Shown: in pieces, positions 41,274 to 50,404 of the stretch
How the letters are laid out: every line of letters starts with the position of its first letter
Position numbering within the stretch: position 1 is the first letter of the stretch
Assembly (NCBI GenBank): GCA_964567595.1
Contig: CAZMNF010000004.1
Location: 1 to 64,000, forward strand
DNA: 64,000 nucleotides
Source: CAZMNF01 sp964567595
Lineage (GTDB): Bacteria > Bipolaricaulota > Bipolaricaulia > RBG-16-55-9
Direction of reading: 5' to 3'
Made by a program: the position numbers and the translations under genes
Notes under the pieces: model-generated
The model's database searches: none
What the model was told of the DNA's origin: nothing
The model's input: the letters and a program-made list of their open reading frames with translations, nothing else

Positions 41274-41303
41274 ATTGTAGCCAGGCTGCTTGCAGACCGT
41301 CAA
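41274..41303 (-). promoter_or_regulatory. promoter of the aminotransferase-MetB operon
   Basis: On the minus strand, TTGACG (41303-41298), an 18-base spacer and TACAAT (41279-41274). Confidence 0.65.
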
Positions 41304-41415
41304 CGCGACACGACCGCTCGGCTCTGTGACCGAGGTAACGTACGCGCGCGCTGACGACGTCCTAGACTGCGTCCGGTTTGCACCCGACAAAGCATGCGTT
41401 AGGAGGCAAGTGACC

Positions 41416-42282
41416 ATGCAGGAAACTCCCAACCTTCCCGTCTCCCTGATTTTGGCGTTGTTGCTCGGCACGGGCGTCGTCGCGGCATCCGACTCGCTGG
41501 GCGTCAGCGTGTCCGTGCCCTTCGACGCCGAGGGTGTCGCCTCGGAGCAGGCGTCGTTCGTCGGCTCCGCCGAGGGCAGCTACGAGGGCGTCGGCCTGGA
41601 GGCGCGCGCCGTCATGGGCCTGACCGGGCTCAACACCGCCACGCTGAGCGCAAACACGGCATTCGAGGGCGCCGACGTCTCCGCCAGCACGAACTTCACC
41701 ATGGACGGGTTCGCCTCAGCGAACATCCAATTGGCTCGCACCGTCGACCAGTTCAACCTGTCCGCGACGACCGTGGTCGGTCCGCAAGGGTTCGGCAGCG
41801 CGACGTTCGAAGGGGCCACCCGTACCGCCGAGGGCGTGTCGCTATCGTCCAGCACGACGATCACGCCCGACGGCTTCTCCCAGGAGGTCTTAACGCTGGG
41901 ACTCGCCGTGAGCGGCCTGTCGGTCTCGCGCACGACCGTCGTCACGGACGGCGGCCTTGCGCAAGAGCGCTGGGACATGCGCGCGAGCGTCGGGGACTAT
42001 CAGCTGAGCCGCACGTCGGTCTACACCTCGGACGGGTTCTCCCGCGAGCGCATCGAGGTCGCCACGGCAATGGCGGGCACGGACCTCAGCCTGACCTCCG
42101 ACTTCGGCACGGAAGGCCTGTCCACCGTGACGCTGCAGGCGCAGCGGCCCATCGACCGGGTCAACGTCTCGAGCGAGTTCATCCTGGCCCCGAGCGGCTT
42201 CCAGGGCGGCTCGATCCTGTTCAACTCGAGCTTTGACGGGCTCGGGCTGATCGGCGGCGCCCCCGAAGCCGACGCCGAGTAA
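41416..42282 (+). CDS. secreted protein of eight tandem ~27-residue beta-hairpin repeats
   Basis: This is a 288-residue protein. A signal peptide (about 1-24, SLILALLLGTGVVAAS) is followed almost entirely by repeats of 27-28 residues. Each has the pattern xLSxxTxxTxDGFSxE: strand, a Gly-Phe or Gly-Leu turn, strand. Alternating polar/hydrophobic residues suggest amphipathic strands. No enzyme motif or cysteine is present. The same repeat ends the protein at 62822-63940. The start ATG 41416 follows TAGGAGG. I know no described family that fits exactly; it may be a surface or beta-barrel-like structural protein. Confidence 0.7.
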   Translation: MQETPNLPVSLILALLLGTGVVAASDSLGVSVSVPFDAEGVASEQASFVGSAEGSYEGVGLEARAVMGLTGLNTATLSANTAFEGADVSASTNFTMDGFASANIQLARTVDQFNLSATTVVGPQGFGSATFEGATRTAEGVSLSSSTTITPDGFSQEVLTLGLAVSGLSVSRTTVVTDGGLAQERWDMRASVGDYQLSRTSVYTSDGFSRERIEVATAMAGTDLSLTSDFGTEGLSTVTLQAQRPIDRVNVSSEFILAPSGFQGGSILFNSSFDGLGLIGGAPEADAE

Positions 42283-42318
42283 TCCCCGTCCAAGCACGAA
42301 AGCGAGGAGGGCGGGTCG

Positions 42319-44130
42319 CTACCGCCGGCCGAACGCGCGTTCCAACTCGGCCAGCGGGTAGTGGAGCACGATGGGGCGGCCGTGCGGACAGCGGTACGGG
42401 TTGTCCAGGGTCCGCAGCTCGGCCACCAACTGACCCATCTCGGCCTCCGATAGCCGGGTGTGCTGGACCACGGCCGCCCCGCACGCTCGATCGGCCGCCA
42501 ACGCTTTGGCGAGCGCTTCGGGATCAAGCTCGGCCTCATGGGCCAGCGTTGCCATCAGCCGTTCCAACGTTGCACGCACGTCGTCCTTCGTCAGGTCTTT
42601 GGCGAAGACGTCGGGCCAGTCGCGCACGACGAACGTCCCACCGCCGAACGGCTCCAGGCCGATGCCCATCTCGCGATCCAGGGTTTCAACGTGAGGTTCC
42701 AACCGCTCAGCCTCGTCAGCTGAGAGCTCCAGCGTCATGGGAATCAGCAGCCGCTGGCGGCGGATCTCGCCCTGAGTCATCTGCTTCAGGAAACGCTCGT
42801 AGAGGATCCGCTCATGAGCGACGTGCTGATCGATCAACTCCAACCCTTCGTCGGTCTGGACCAAGAGATACGTCCCGTGGAGCTGGCCGATGACGCGATC
42901 GGCGCTCTCCTCGCTCGAGGGATCGGACGGCGCCGAGGCCGACGATGGGTCTTGCCGTTGGGGGGGCGCGTCCTCGGTCGATACGTCTGGCGAGGCGGCC
43001 TGCGCGTCGCTGATGGCTTTGCGCAGGTCGAACGAGCGCGGCACGTTGCTCGGCTTCGCGTCAAGTTGGCGCTTGGCGGGCGGCGCCGAGCCGGGCGGCT
43101 CGCCGGCGACAGCGTTCGGGGCAGGGATCGACGTCTGCGCGCCGCCCCTTAGCAGCGCATCGCTGACGGCCCGTTTCAGTTCGCCCTGGACCGTGCGCAC
43201 GTCGGCAAAGCGAACCTCTTCCTTCTTGGGATGAACGTTGACATCCACCTGCTCGGGATCGACGCGCAGGAACAGAACCGCGATCGGGTGGCGGTCCTTA
43301 TCGATCAACCCCTCGTACGCGCGCTTGAGGGCGTACCCGAGCGCGGCGTCGCGGACGTAGCGCCCATTGACGAAGAGGAATTGCTCGTTGCGGTCGGTGC
43401 GCGTCCGATCCGCGGGCGCGACGAAGCCGTGGACGCGGGCGCTCTCGCCCTCGGAACGGGCCTCCACGAGCGCCTTGGCGAGGCTCGCGTCGTAGAGATG
43501 AGCGATGGCGTCGCGGGTGTCGCGCGCGGGCGGCGACTCCAGGACCGTCTTGGCTCCGCTCGTCAGCTTGAAGTGGACGTGGGGATATGCCAGCGCGAAC
43601 CGCTTGACCGCCCGCGAGATGTGCATGGACTCCGTCCGTTCGGTCTTGAGGAATTTCCGACGGGCCGGCGTGTTGAAGAACAGCTCGCGGATCTCGATCG
43701 TCGTGCCGGGGCGGCGGCCCTCCGAGCGCGGCTCGCCGACGACGCCGCCGTCGACGTCAACGCGCGTGGCCGCCTCGTCATCCGCGCTTCGCGACGTGAT
43801 CGTCGCCCGGGAGACCTCGACGATGCTGGCGAGCGCCTCACCGCGGAAGCCGAGCGTGTCGATGCGCTCGAGGTCCCGCTCGGTGCGGATCTTGCTCGTC
43901 GTGTGGCGCCGGATCGCCAACAATAAGTCCTCGCTCGTCATCCCGGCGCCGTCGTCGACGATCTGGATCCGGTCGATGCCGCCGCTGTCGACGGCGATCT
44001 CAATGCGCCCGCTGCCCGCGTCGAGGCTGTTCTCAATGAGTTCCTTGACGACGGACGCCGGCCGTTCGATGACCTCGCCGGCGGCGATCTTGTTGACCAG
44101 GTGCGCGTCGAGCTCCTCGATGCGCGTCAC
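42319..44130 (-). CDS. mutL: DNA mismatch repair protein MutL (endonuclease type)
   Basis: This is a 603-residue protein. The N-terminal GHKL ATPase shows LIENSLDAGS, DDGAGM and the GFRGEAL loop. A Pro/Ser-rich linker (about 340-400) leads to the C-terminal endonuclease domain with DQHVAHERILYE, a variant of DQHAxxExxxxE with Ala to Val. The metal sites ACGAAV and CPHGRP follow. The start GTG 44130 overlaps the CorC-like gene's stop as GTGA; the much longer upstream frame is rejected. No mutS is in the window. Confidence 0.93.
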   Translation of the reverse strand: MTRIEELDAHLVNKIAAGEVIERPASVVKELIENSLDAGSGRIEIAVDSGGIDRIQIVDDGAGMTSEDLLLAIRRHTTSKIRTERDLERIDTLGFRGEALASIVEVSRATITSRSADDEAATRVDVDGGVVGEPRSEGRRPGTTIEIRELFFNTPARRKFLKTERTESMHISRAVKRFALAYPHVHFKLTSGAKTVLESPPARDTRDAIAHLYDASLAKALVEARSEGESARVHGFVAPADRTRTDRNEQFLFVNGRYVRDAALGYALKRAYEGLIDKDRHPIAVLFLRVDPEQVDVNVHPKKEEVRFADVRTVQGELKRAVSDALLRGGAQTSIPAPNAVAGEPPGSAPPAKRQLDAKPSNVPRSFDLRKAISDAQAASPDVSTEDAPPQRQDPSSASAPSDPSSEESADRVIGQLHGTYLLVQTDEGLELIDQHVAHERILYERFLKQMTQGEIRRQRLLIPMTLELSADEAERLEPHVETLDREMGIGLEPFGGGTFVVRDWPDVFAKDLTKDDVRATLERLMATLAHEAELDPEALAKALAADRACGAAVVQHTRLSEAEMGQLVAELRTLDNPYRCPHGRPIVLHYPLAELERAFGRR

Positions 44131-45503
44131 TCCTCGAACTCCTCCTCCAGCTGCTCCTCGAGCGTCGGCGGCTCCGGCGTGGCGAGGACCTTGTCGACGC
44201 GATGGCCGTCCATATCCATCACCTCGAAGTGCCACTGGCCCCAGTCGAAGACTTGGCCCTCCTGCGGGATGTCCTCCAGGCGCAACACGACGAACCCGGC
44301 CAGCGTTTCGTAATTGTGCCGTTCTTCCTCAGGCACGTCGGGAAGCCCCAGCAGATCCTTCAATTCCTCAATGGGGAGCATGCCGTCCAGGAGCCAGGAG
44401 CCGTCGTCGCGGCGGGTGGCGCGCGGCTCGGCCGGGCTCTCGGCCATGGGCAGCTCGCCCACGATCGCCTCCATGAGGTCGTTGAGCGTCACGAGCCCCT
44501 CGATGCCGCCGTGTTCGTCGACCACCAACGCCAAGTGAGTGCGCGCGTGTTTGAACCGATCCAGGACCTTGAGCGCCGACATCGTCTCCGGAACGAACAG
44601 CGGCTGGCGCAACGCCCGCTCCAAATCTAGGCGTTGGCCGGCCAGGTTGCGGTCAAGCAGCTCCTTCGCCTTCACGATTCCCTGGATGCCGTCCAGGCTC
44701 TCGCGGGCGACCGGGAAGCGCGAAAACCCGGTCTCTTGGATCCGATCCAGGTTATCATCGAGGGAGTGCTCCAGGTCGAGCCAGACGATCTCGGTCCGCG
44801 GGGTCATGAGCGCGCCGACGCGCTGCTCGCGGAGCCGGAGCACGCTGTCGACCATGGCCTCCTCCCGCTCGGCCAGGACGCCCGCGTCGCGGCTGGAGTC
44901 CATCAGCGTCTTCAGCTCGTCGATGGAGTGGACGAGGCTGTGCTCGCTGGCGGGCCGCAGGCCGAAGCCGCGCAACAGCAAGTTCCCCAGCCCGTTGAGT
45001 CCCATGATCGCGGGCCGGAAGATCTTCAGATAGATCTCCAAGGGCCGCGCGGTCCAGAGCGCGGTCCGCTCGGACAGCTGAATGGCCAAGCTCTTGGGCG
45101 CCAGCTCGCCCAGCACGATGTGGAGCGTCGTGATGATCGAAAACGCCACGGCGATCGCCAGCCCGTGGGCGCCAACGTTGGCCCAGGGCGTCGGAAGCGC
45201 AGCGAACAAGGGCTCGATCAGATGGGCCAACGCGGGCTCGCCGATCCAACCGAGCGCCAGCGACGCCATGGTGATGCCGAGCTGGCAGGCGGCCAGGTAG
45301 GCGTCCAAGTTCCGCGTGCCGCGCTCGACGGCTCCCGACATCGGTACGCCGTCCTCGACGAGCTGGGCCACGCGGCTGCGCCGCACCGACACGAGCGCGA
45401 ACTCGGCGGCCACAAAGAAGCCGTTGGCCAACGCCAACACCAGCACGGCAACAAGCTTGAAGCCGGTCAATAAAGCACCTGACGGATCCTCCAACGCACT
45501 CAC
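44127..45503 (-). CDS. CNNM/CorC-HlyC family membrane protein with CBS pair
   Basis: This is a 458-residue protein. It has a DUF21/CNNM membrane domain (about 10-190, with GELAPKSLAI), two CBS domains (about 215-340, VGALMTPRTEIVWL and VVDEHGGIEGLVTL) and a C-terminal CorC_HlyC domain. Homologues act in Mg2+ or cobalt transport. The start is GTG 45503. The repeat copy B lies just upstream, and it is coupled to mutL downstream. Confidence 0.9.
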   Translation of the reverse strand: MSALEDPSGALLTGFKLVAVLVLALANGFFVAAEFALVSVRRSRVAQLVEDGVPMSGAVERGTRNLDAYLAACQLGITMASLALGWIGEPALAHLIEPLFAALPTPWANVGAHGLAIAVAFSIITTLHIVLGELAPKSLAIQLSERTALWTARPLEIYLKIFRPAIMGLNGLGNLLLRGFGLRPASEHSLVHSIDELKTLMDSSRDAGVLAEREEAMVDSVLRLREQRVGALMTPRTEIVWLDLEHSLDDNLDRIQETGFSRFPVARESLDGIQGIVKAKELLDRNLAGQRLDLERALRQPLFVPETMSALKVLDRFKHARTHLALVVDEHGGIEGLVTLNDLMEAIVGELPMAESPAEPRATRRDDGSWLLDGMLPIEELKDLLGLPDVPEEERHNYETLAGFVVLRLEDIPQEGQVFDWGQWHFEVMDMDGHRVDKVLATPEPPTLEEQLEEEFEE

Positions 45504-45573
45504 CTCACGGGTGGATTGTCTCTGAAGCTTACCGAGTCCGCGGTTGGCCTGTAAACGGGCCGCGGGGTTGGGC

Positions 45574-45665
45574 TACTGATCACCGCGAAAGAAAGGTCAA
45601 GCGATTGCCGCTACGTAGGCGAAACCTGCGGGCATTGGGTAACCCTACTTGTGCAGTGGTCAATA
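45574..45665. repeat. MITE-like repeat, copy B
   Basis: This 92-base element has the same ends as the copy at 36017-36105: it starts TACTGATCACCGC and finishes GCAGTGGTCAATA. The interior is diverged but alignable. It sits between the MFS and CorC-like genes. Confidence 0.65.
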
Positions 45666-45681
45666 ACAACACCAAGCGGCA

Positions 45682-46878
45682 TTAGGGCTGGACCGGTTGC
45701 AACGCTGCCGGCCGCCTCAGCGTCAACAGGACGGTCAATATCAACGCGCTGAGCGTGACCGCCCCGAGGGCCCAACCGACGCTCGACCAGGCGTCGGCGA
45801 GCACGCCGACGACGTTGACGAGCAGGCTTGCCATGCCCCAGGCGAAGCCCATGACGACGGCCGACGCTGTCCCCGTTTGCGCCGGCAGGAGCTCTTGGGC
45901 TTGGGTGACGATGACGGGGTTGCTGGCGTTGAGCAACCCGCCGCCCAATAGCAACAGCAGCAGCGAAACGGCGCCGCTCGAGGCCAGAAAGCCGAGCGTG
46001 GCCGCCATGCCGAGCGTCAGCGCGCCGACGGTCACGGGCCAGCGGCCCCAGCGGTCCGAGACGTAACCGCCGGCGATTCCGCCTAGCGCCGCCATGAAGA
46101 CAAACCCGAACAGCGCCAGGTTGCCCGCCAGATAATCCAGGCCGCGGGTCTCCAACAGGATGACGACGAAGCCAAGCACGCCCAGATGGACGGTATGCCG
46201 CAGCACGACCAGCCCCCAGAGCCTTGCCAGCGGCGCCCAGGGCAGGTCCGGACGGCGCAGCGACAGGCCCGGGCTCCGCGACGTCGTCCCGTCGGCGGTC
46301 GAGGCCGACCGGAACGGCCAATGGCAGAGCCAGAACGTCGTGCCCAACGCGGCCAGCGGCAGCAGCGCCAAGGGGCTCTGTGCGACGCCCCAGCGGTCGA
46401 TGAACAGCCCCATCAGCGCCGGTCCGAGCGCAAACCCGACCGTCCCGCCGGCGACGAACAGCGACACGGCGAGTCCGCGGCGCGCCCCGCCGAGCTGGCC
46501 CGCGCCCGCGGCGCCGCTCGGGTGGAACGCGGCCGTCCCCAGCGAGGCCCCCAACAGCGCGACCACCACGAGCGCGTAGCTCGGCATCACCCCGACCAGG
46601 CTCATGAACGCGCCCGTCACGAGCGGCCCGATCAGCGCAAACGGCACGGCCGGCCAGCGGTCGGCGAGCCAGCCGAAGCCGATCTGGAGGAACGACCCGG
46701 CCGCATGGAACGTCGACAGCAGCACCGCCGTCATGGTGTAGTTCAGCTCGAAGGTCGACTTGAGCACGGGCAGGAAGCTGGGCAGGAAGTTGGCGTAGAG
46801 GTCGTTCGTGAAGTGGGCCAGCAACAACCCGACGAGCGGGAGCGTGCCGGTCGAAACGGCAGTCGAGGAACGGCTCAT
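45682..46878 (-). CDS. MFS transporter, fosmidomycin-resistance (Fsr)-like
   Basis: This is a 398-residue, 12-helix major facilitator. LAHFTNDLYANFLPSFLPVL at the first helix and GTAAFHPSGAAG in the fourth are hallmarks of the Fsr subgroup. It should be a proton-driven drug or metabolite exporter. It begins 40 bases after the thrB2-like gene on the same strand, so co-transcription and export of an amino-acid-related compound are possible. Confidence 0.87.
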   Translation of the reverse strand: MSRSSTAVSTGTLPLVGLLLAHFTNDLYANFLPSFLPVLKSTFELNYTMTAVLLSTFHAAGSFLQIGFGWLADRWPAVPFALIGPLVTGAFMSLVGVMPSYALVVVALLGASLGTAAFHPSGAAGAGQLGGARRGLAVSLFVAGGTVGFALGPALMGLFIDRWGVAQSPLALLPLAALGTTFWLCHWPFRSASTADGTTSRSPGLSLRRPDLPWAPLARLWGLVVLRHTVHLGVLGFVVILLETRGLDYLAGNLALFGFVFMAALGGIAGGYVSDRWGRWPVTVGALTLGMAATLGFLASSGAVSLLLLLLGGGLLNASNPVIVTQAQELLPAQTGTASAVVMGFAWGMASLLVNVVGVLADAWSSVGWALGAVTLSALILTVLLTLRRPAALQPVQP

Positions 46879-46918
46879 AATCGAACGAATCTAGGTCCGT
46901 GACTTGGCCCTCACAACC

Positions 46919-48124
46919 TCAGCGCCGCACGGCGAACAGCCGCTCCATGAGCTGGTGGCCATGCTCGATGAAGATGCCGGTGTCGCGCGCAGCCCGCTCG
47001 TGATAGCGCTCCGCTCCGGCGGCAAACGACGCATCCGAACGGTGCAGCACGAACGGCACGGGATCGGCCGTGTGGACGCGCGTCGTCAAGGACGTCGGAT
47101 GATCGGGCAGCACCAGGACAGCCGCGTCCTTGAAGTCCCCGAGGCCATCGACGATTGGCCCGACGATGCGGGCATCGAAATCCTGGATCGCCCGTAGCTT
47201 CTTGTCGAGGTCTCCCTCGTGGCTCACCTCGTCGGGCGCCTCCACATGGACGAGAACGAGGTCGTCGCCCTCGCGAAGCACCTCCAGCGCCCCGCCGGCC
47301 TTGGCCTCGTAGTTCGTGTCGATATACCCCGTCATACCGGGAACCTCGATAATGTCCAACCCCGCCAACGCGCCCAAGCCACGCACGATATCGACCGCCG
47401 AGATCACTGATCCCTCCAACTCGAATCGCTCGGGAATCGTCGGCAGCGACGGACTCGGGCCGGCCCCCCAGAGCCAAATCGCGTTGGCGTCGGTGCTGTG
47501 GTCGAGGTTGGCCAGGGCAGCCCGACCTCGATCCATCAGCTCGCGCAACGCTCGCGCGCCCTCGGCGTCGCTCGGCTGCGGCAGATGGGATTCGATCGGC
47601 TCGCCGGGAATGTCGTGAGGGCCGACGAAGGTCAAGTCCCTCATCAATTCGGCCCCATCGCGCCAGACGAGCAAGTGGCGGTACCCGACGCCTTGGTGGA
47701 GTTCGATCCCATCGGTCTGCAGCTCCCGTTTGAGCGCCCGGACCAGCGGCTGGGCCTGTTGGTCGGTGAGGTGGCCGCCGCTGTGGTCAACCATGACGGT
47801 CTGGTCCTCGCGGTCATCGAGCGTCACCAGGTTGCAACGGATGGCGACGTCGTCGGGGCCGAGCTCGATCCCTTGGCTGGCAGCCTCGATGGGCGCCCGC
47901 CCCGTGAAGTAGACGTCCGGATCGTAGCCGAGAATGCTCAGGTGGCCGATGTCGCTTCCCGAGGTGAAGCCACCGGGAATGGTCCGAACCATCCCCATCA
48001 GGCTCGCATGTTGGGCGAGCGCATCCATGCGCGGCGTTTCGGCGACCTCCAAGGGCGTCCGCCCGTTGAGCGCTTCAACGGGATCGTCGGCGATGCCGTC
48101 GCCGACCAGGATGACGTACTTCAT
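46919..48124 (-). CDS. apgM-family phosphotransferase, proposed homoserine kinase
   Basis: This is a 401-residue member of the alkaline-phosphatase superfamily related to archaeal cofactor-independent phosphoglycerate mutase. Metal sites VGDGIADDP (Asp9), the Ser57 region TSGSDIGHLSILGYDP, HVEAPDEVSHEGD and LVLPDHPTS are all present. A clade of this family found in threonine operons is proposed to be homoserine kinase (TIGR02535). Here it overlaps thrC by ATGA, and no GHMP-type thrB is in the window, which favours that role over glycolysis. The start is ATG 48124. Confidence 0.78.
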   Translation of the reverse strand: MKYVILVGDGIADDPVEALNGRTPLEVAETPRMDALAQHASLMGMVRTIPGGFTSGSDIGHLSILGYDPDVYFTGRAPIEAASQGIELGPDDVAIRCNLVTLDDREDQTVMVDHSGGHLTDQQAQPLVRALKRELQTDGIELHQGVGYRHLLVWRDGAELMRDLTFVGPHDIPGEPIESHLPQPSDAEGARALRELMDRGRAALANLDHSTDANAIWLWGAGPSPSLPTIPERFELEGSVISAVDIVRGLGALAGLDIIEVPGMTGYIDTNYEAKAGGALEVLREGDDLVLVHVEAPDEVSHEGDLDKKLRAIQDFDARIVGPIVDGLGDFKDAAVLVLPDHPTSLTTRVHTADPVPFVLHRSDASFAAGAERYHERAARDTGIFIEHGHQLMERLFAVRR

Positions 48125-49179
48125 AAGTCCATCGCCTCCACGAGCGCGTCCTGGTCCGCCTCGACGCGCTTCGGCTTGACCGACGCCGTCTCGATTGCGC
48201 GATCGGGATCCTTCAGGCCGTGGCCCGTCAGCGTGCACACGACCGTCGAGCCGTCCTTGAAGTAGCCGTCCGAAGCCAACTTAAAGACGCCCGCCACACT
48301 GGCAGCCGAGGCCGGTTCGCAGAAGACGCCTTCCTTGGCGGCCAGCAGGCCATACGCCTCGACGATCTCCTCGTCGGTGACGATCCCGATTCGGCCGTGG
48401 GATTCGTCCTTGGCGGCCACGGCGTTGCGCCAGCTGGCTGGGTTCCCGATCTTGATCGCCGTCGCGACGGTGTCGGGATGCGCCACCGCATGGCCGTGCG
48501 CGATGGGCGCCGCGCCCTGGGCCTGGAAGCCGAGCATGCTAGGAACGCAGTCGATGACGCCGGCGTCGTGATAGTCGCGATAGCCCTTCCAATACGCCGT
48601 GATGTTGCCCGCATTGCCCACGGGCATCGCGTGGAAGTCGGGCATCCGGCCGAGCGCGTCGCAGATCTCGAACGCCGCCGTCTTCTGGCCCTCGATCCGA
48701 TACGGGTTGACCGAGTTGACCAGCGTCACGGGATGCCGCTCGGCGATCTCGCGAACCGCCTTCAGGGCATCATCGAACAGTCCCGTGATCTGCAGGACGC
48801 GCGCGCCGTGCATCGTCGACTGGGCCAGCTTGCCGAGCGCGATGTTCCCCTCGGGCACGACGACGAAGCAGTCCAGGCCGGCGCGGGCCGCATAGGCCGC
48901 GGCCGACGCAGCCGTGTTGCCCGTTGAGGCACAAATGACGGCCTGCGCCCCCTCGTCGACAGCCCGCGAGACCGCCACCGTCATGCCGCGATCTTTGAAT
49001 GAGCACGTCGGGTTGAGCCCCTCAAACTTGACGTAGAGGGTCACATTGACCGCGAGCCGGGCTTCCAGGGACGCCGCTCGGACAAGCGGGGTGTTGCCCT
49101 CCGAGAGCGTCACAATGGATTGATCATCCAGTGCCGGCAAGTGATCGCGATAGCGTTCAATGACGCCGACTTCGTTCAT
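48121..49179 (-). CDS. thrC: threonine synthase
   Basis: This is a 352-residue PLP enzyme converting phosphohomoserine to threonine. LSEGNTPLVRA starts the domain, and the PLP lysine is Lys62 in CSFKDRGM. ASTGNTAASAAAYAARAG binds the phosphate side, followed by GNAGNITAYWKGY. It is the short, bacterial/Chloroflexus-like form without the large N-terminal extension of E. coli ThrC. The ribosome site AAGGG lies 5 bases before the ATG. It is divergent from asd. Confidence 0.93.
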   Translation of the reverse strand: MNEVGVIERYRDHLPALDDQSIVTLSEGNTPLVRAASLEARLAVNVTLYVKFEGLNPTCSFKDRGMTVAVSRAVDEGAQAVICASTGNTAASAAAYAARAGLDCFVVVPEGNIALGKLAQSTMHGARVLQITGLFDDALKAVREIAERHPVTLVNSVNPYRIEGQKTAAFEICDALGRMPDFHAMPVGNAGNITAYWKGYRDYHDAGVIDCVPSMLGFQAQGAAPIAHGHAVAHPDTVATAIKIGNPASWRNAVAAKDESHGRIGIVTDEEIVEAYGLLAAKEGVFCEPASAASVAGVFKLASDGYFKDGSTVVCTLTGHGLKDPDRAIETASVKPKRVEADQDALVEAMDL

Positions 49180-49234
49180 GGCAATCCCTTCTCAGATCGT
49201 TCCCTTTGGCTCATTCTGGATGGACACCATCGTG

Positions 49235-49246
49235 CCCGGGCCCGGG
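49235..49246. promoter_or_regulatory. CCCGGGCCCGGG palindrome upstream of thrC
   Basis: A 12-base perfect palindrome lies in the thrC-asd divergent region, abutting a minus-strand TTGACC that could be the thrC -35 box. It is a possible operator, but GC-rich palindromes also occur by chance. Confidence 0.3.
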
Positions 49247-49275
49247 TCAAATGCGCTATGGAGATCCTGCGGGAT

Positions 49276-49304
49276 TTGACACCCGCCCGAGGCGCTCGTA
49301 TATG
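49276..49304 (+). promoter_or_regulatory. promoter of asd-lysC-hom
   Basis: Perfect TTGACA (49276-49281) and TATATG (49299-49304) with 17-base spacing. Confidence 0.7.
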
Positions 49305-49342
49305 TTTACCTTACGCTTTGCTTGAGAGGCAACCGAATCATC

Positions 49343-50404
49343 ATGACGCAACGAGTTGAAGTTGGCATTCTTGGCGCAACGGGAACCGTGGGGCAGCGCT
49401 TCGTCCAGCTGCTGGACGGCCACCCATGGTTTGAGATCAGCGCTCTGGCCGCCTCCGAGCGCTCGGCCGGGCAGCGCTACGCCGACGCCTGTGCCTGGAA
49501 GTTGCCGACGCCCATGCCGGAGGGCGCTCGAGACCTCGTCGTCTCGGAGCCGACGCCCGACGCCATCGACGCCCCCGTCGTCTTCTCGGGGCTGACGAGC
49601 GATGCGGCGACGTCCGTCGAGCCGGCTTTCGCGGAGGCGAGCCATGCCGTCATCAGCAACGCCAGCTCCTTCCGCATGGCGCCCGATGTGCCGCTGTTGA
49701 TCCCGGAAATCAACGCCGATCACGTTGACCTGATCGAGACGCAACGCCGGACCCGCGGCTGGCCCGGTTTCATCGTGACGAACCCGAACTGTTCCACGAT
49801 CGCGCTCTGCCTCGCGCTAGCGCCCTTGGAGGATCAGTTCGGCATCGAGCAGGTCGTGGCAACGACCCTGCAAGCCATCTCCGGCGCCGGATATCCGGGC
49901 CTGCCCTCGCTCGACATTATGGGAAACGTTCTCCCGAACATTCCGAAAGAAGAGACAAAGATGGAGAGCGAGACCCGCAAAATTTTCGGCCAGCTCGCGG
50001 GAGATCAATTGGAAGCACACGAGATGGCCTTGAGCGTCACCACAACCCGCGTTCCCGTCGTCGAGGGTCACACGGAGAGCGCCTCGATCGGGATGGCAGA
50101 ACAGCCCGCCATGGAGGACGTCCGGTCCGCGCTCCATGCGTACCGATCGTTGCCGCAGAAGCAGGACTTGCCGAGTGCCCCGTGTCGACCTGTCGTTGTC
50201 ACGGACGATCCCGATCGCCCACAGCCCCGCTTGGACAACGACCTCGAAGCCGGGATGGCGACCGTGGTCGGGCGACTTCGGCCCTGCCCGGTGCTCGGGG
50301 TCAAGCTGGTGCTGCTGGGCCACAACACCCTGCGCGGCGCCGCCGGCGCGTCGGTGCTCAACGCCGAACTGCTGCACGCGCAAGGAGTTCTGCCTCCCTC
50401 ATGA
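49343..50404 (+). CDS. asd: aspartate-semialdehyde dehydrogenase
   Basis: This is a 353-residue enzyme reducing aspartyl phosphate to the semialdehyde. It has the NADP motif GILGATGTVGQRF and the catalytic Cys in TNPNCSTIAL. SGAGYPGLPSLDIMGNVLP places it in the archaeal/fungal-type Asd group. The start ATG 49343 follows GAGAGG. The stop overlaps lysC (ATGA). Confidence 0.94.
   Translation: MTQRVEVGILGATGTVGQRFVQLLDGHPWFEISALAASERSAGQRYADACAWKLPTPMPEGARDLVVSEPTPDAIDAPVVFSGLTSDAATSVEPAFAEASHAVISNASSFRMAPDVPLLIPEINADHVDLIETQRRTRGWPGFIVTNPNCSTIALCLALAPLEDQFGIEQVVATTLQAISGAGYPGLPSLDIMGNVLPNIPKEETKMESETRKIFGQLAGDQLEAHEMALSVTTTRVPVVEGHTESASIGMAEQPAMEDVRSALHAYRSLPQKQDLPSAPCRPVVVTDDPDRPQPRLDNDLEAGMATVVGRLRPCPVLGVKLVLLGHNTLRGAAGASVLNAELLHAQGVLPPS

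Noticed and set aside
44131..44235. N-terminal extension of MutL
   Set aside because: MutL homology starts at GTG 44130, coupled to the upstream stop; the extra residues overlap the CorC-like gene.
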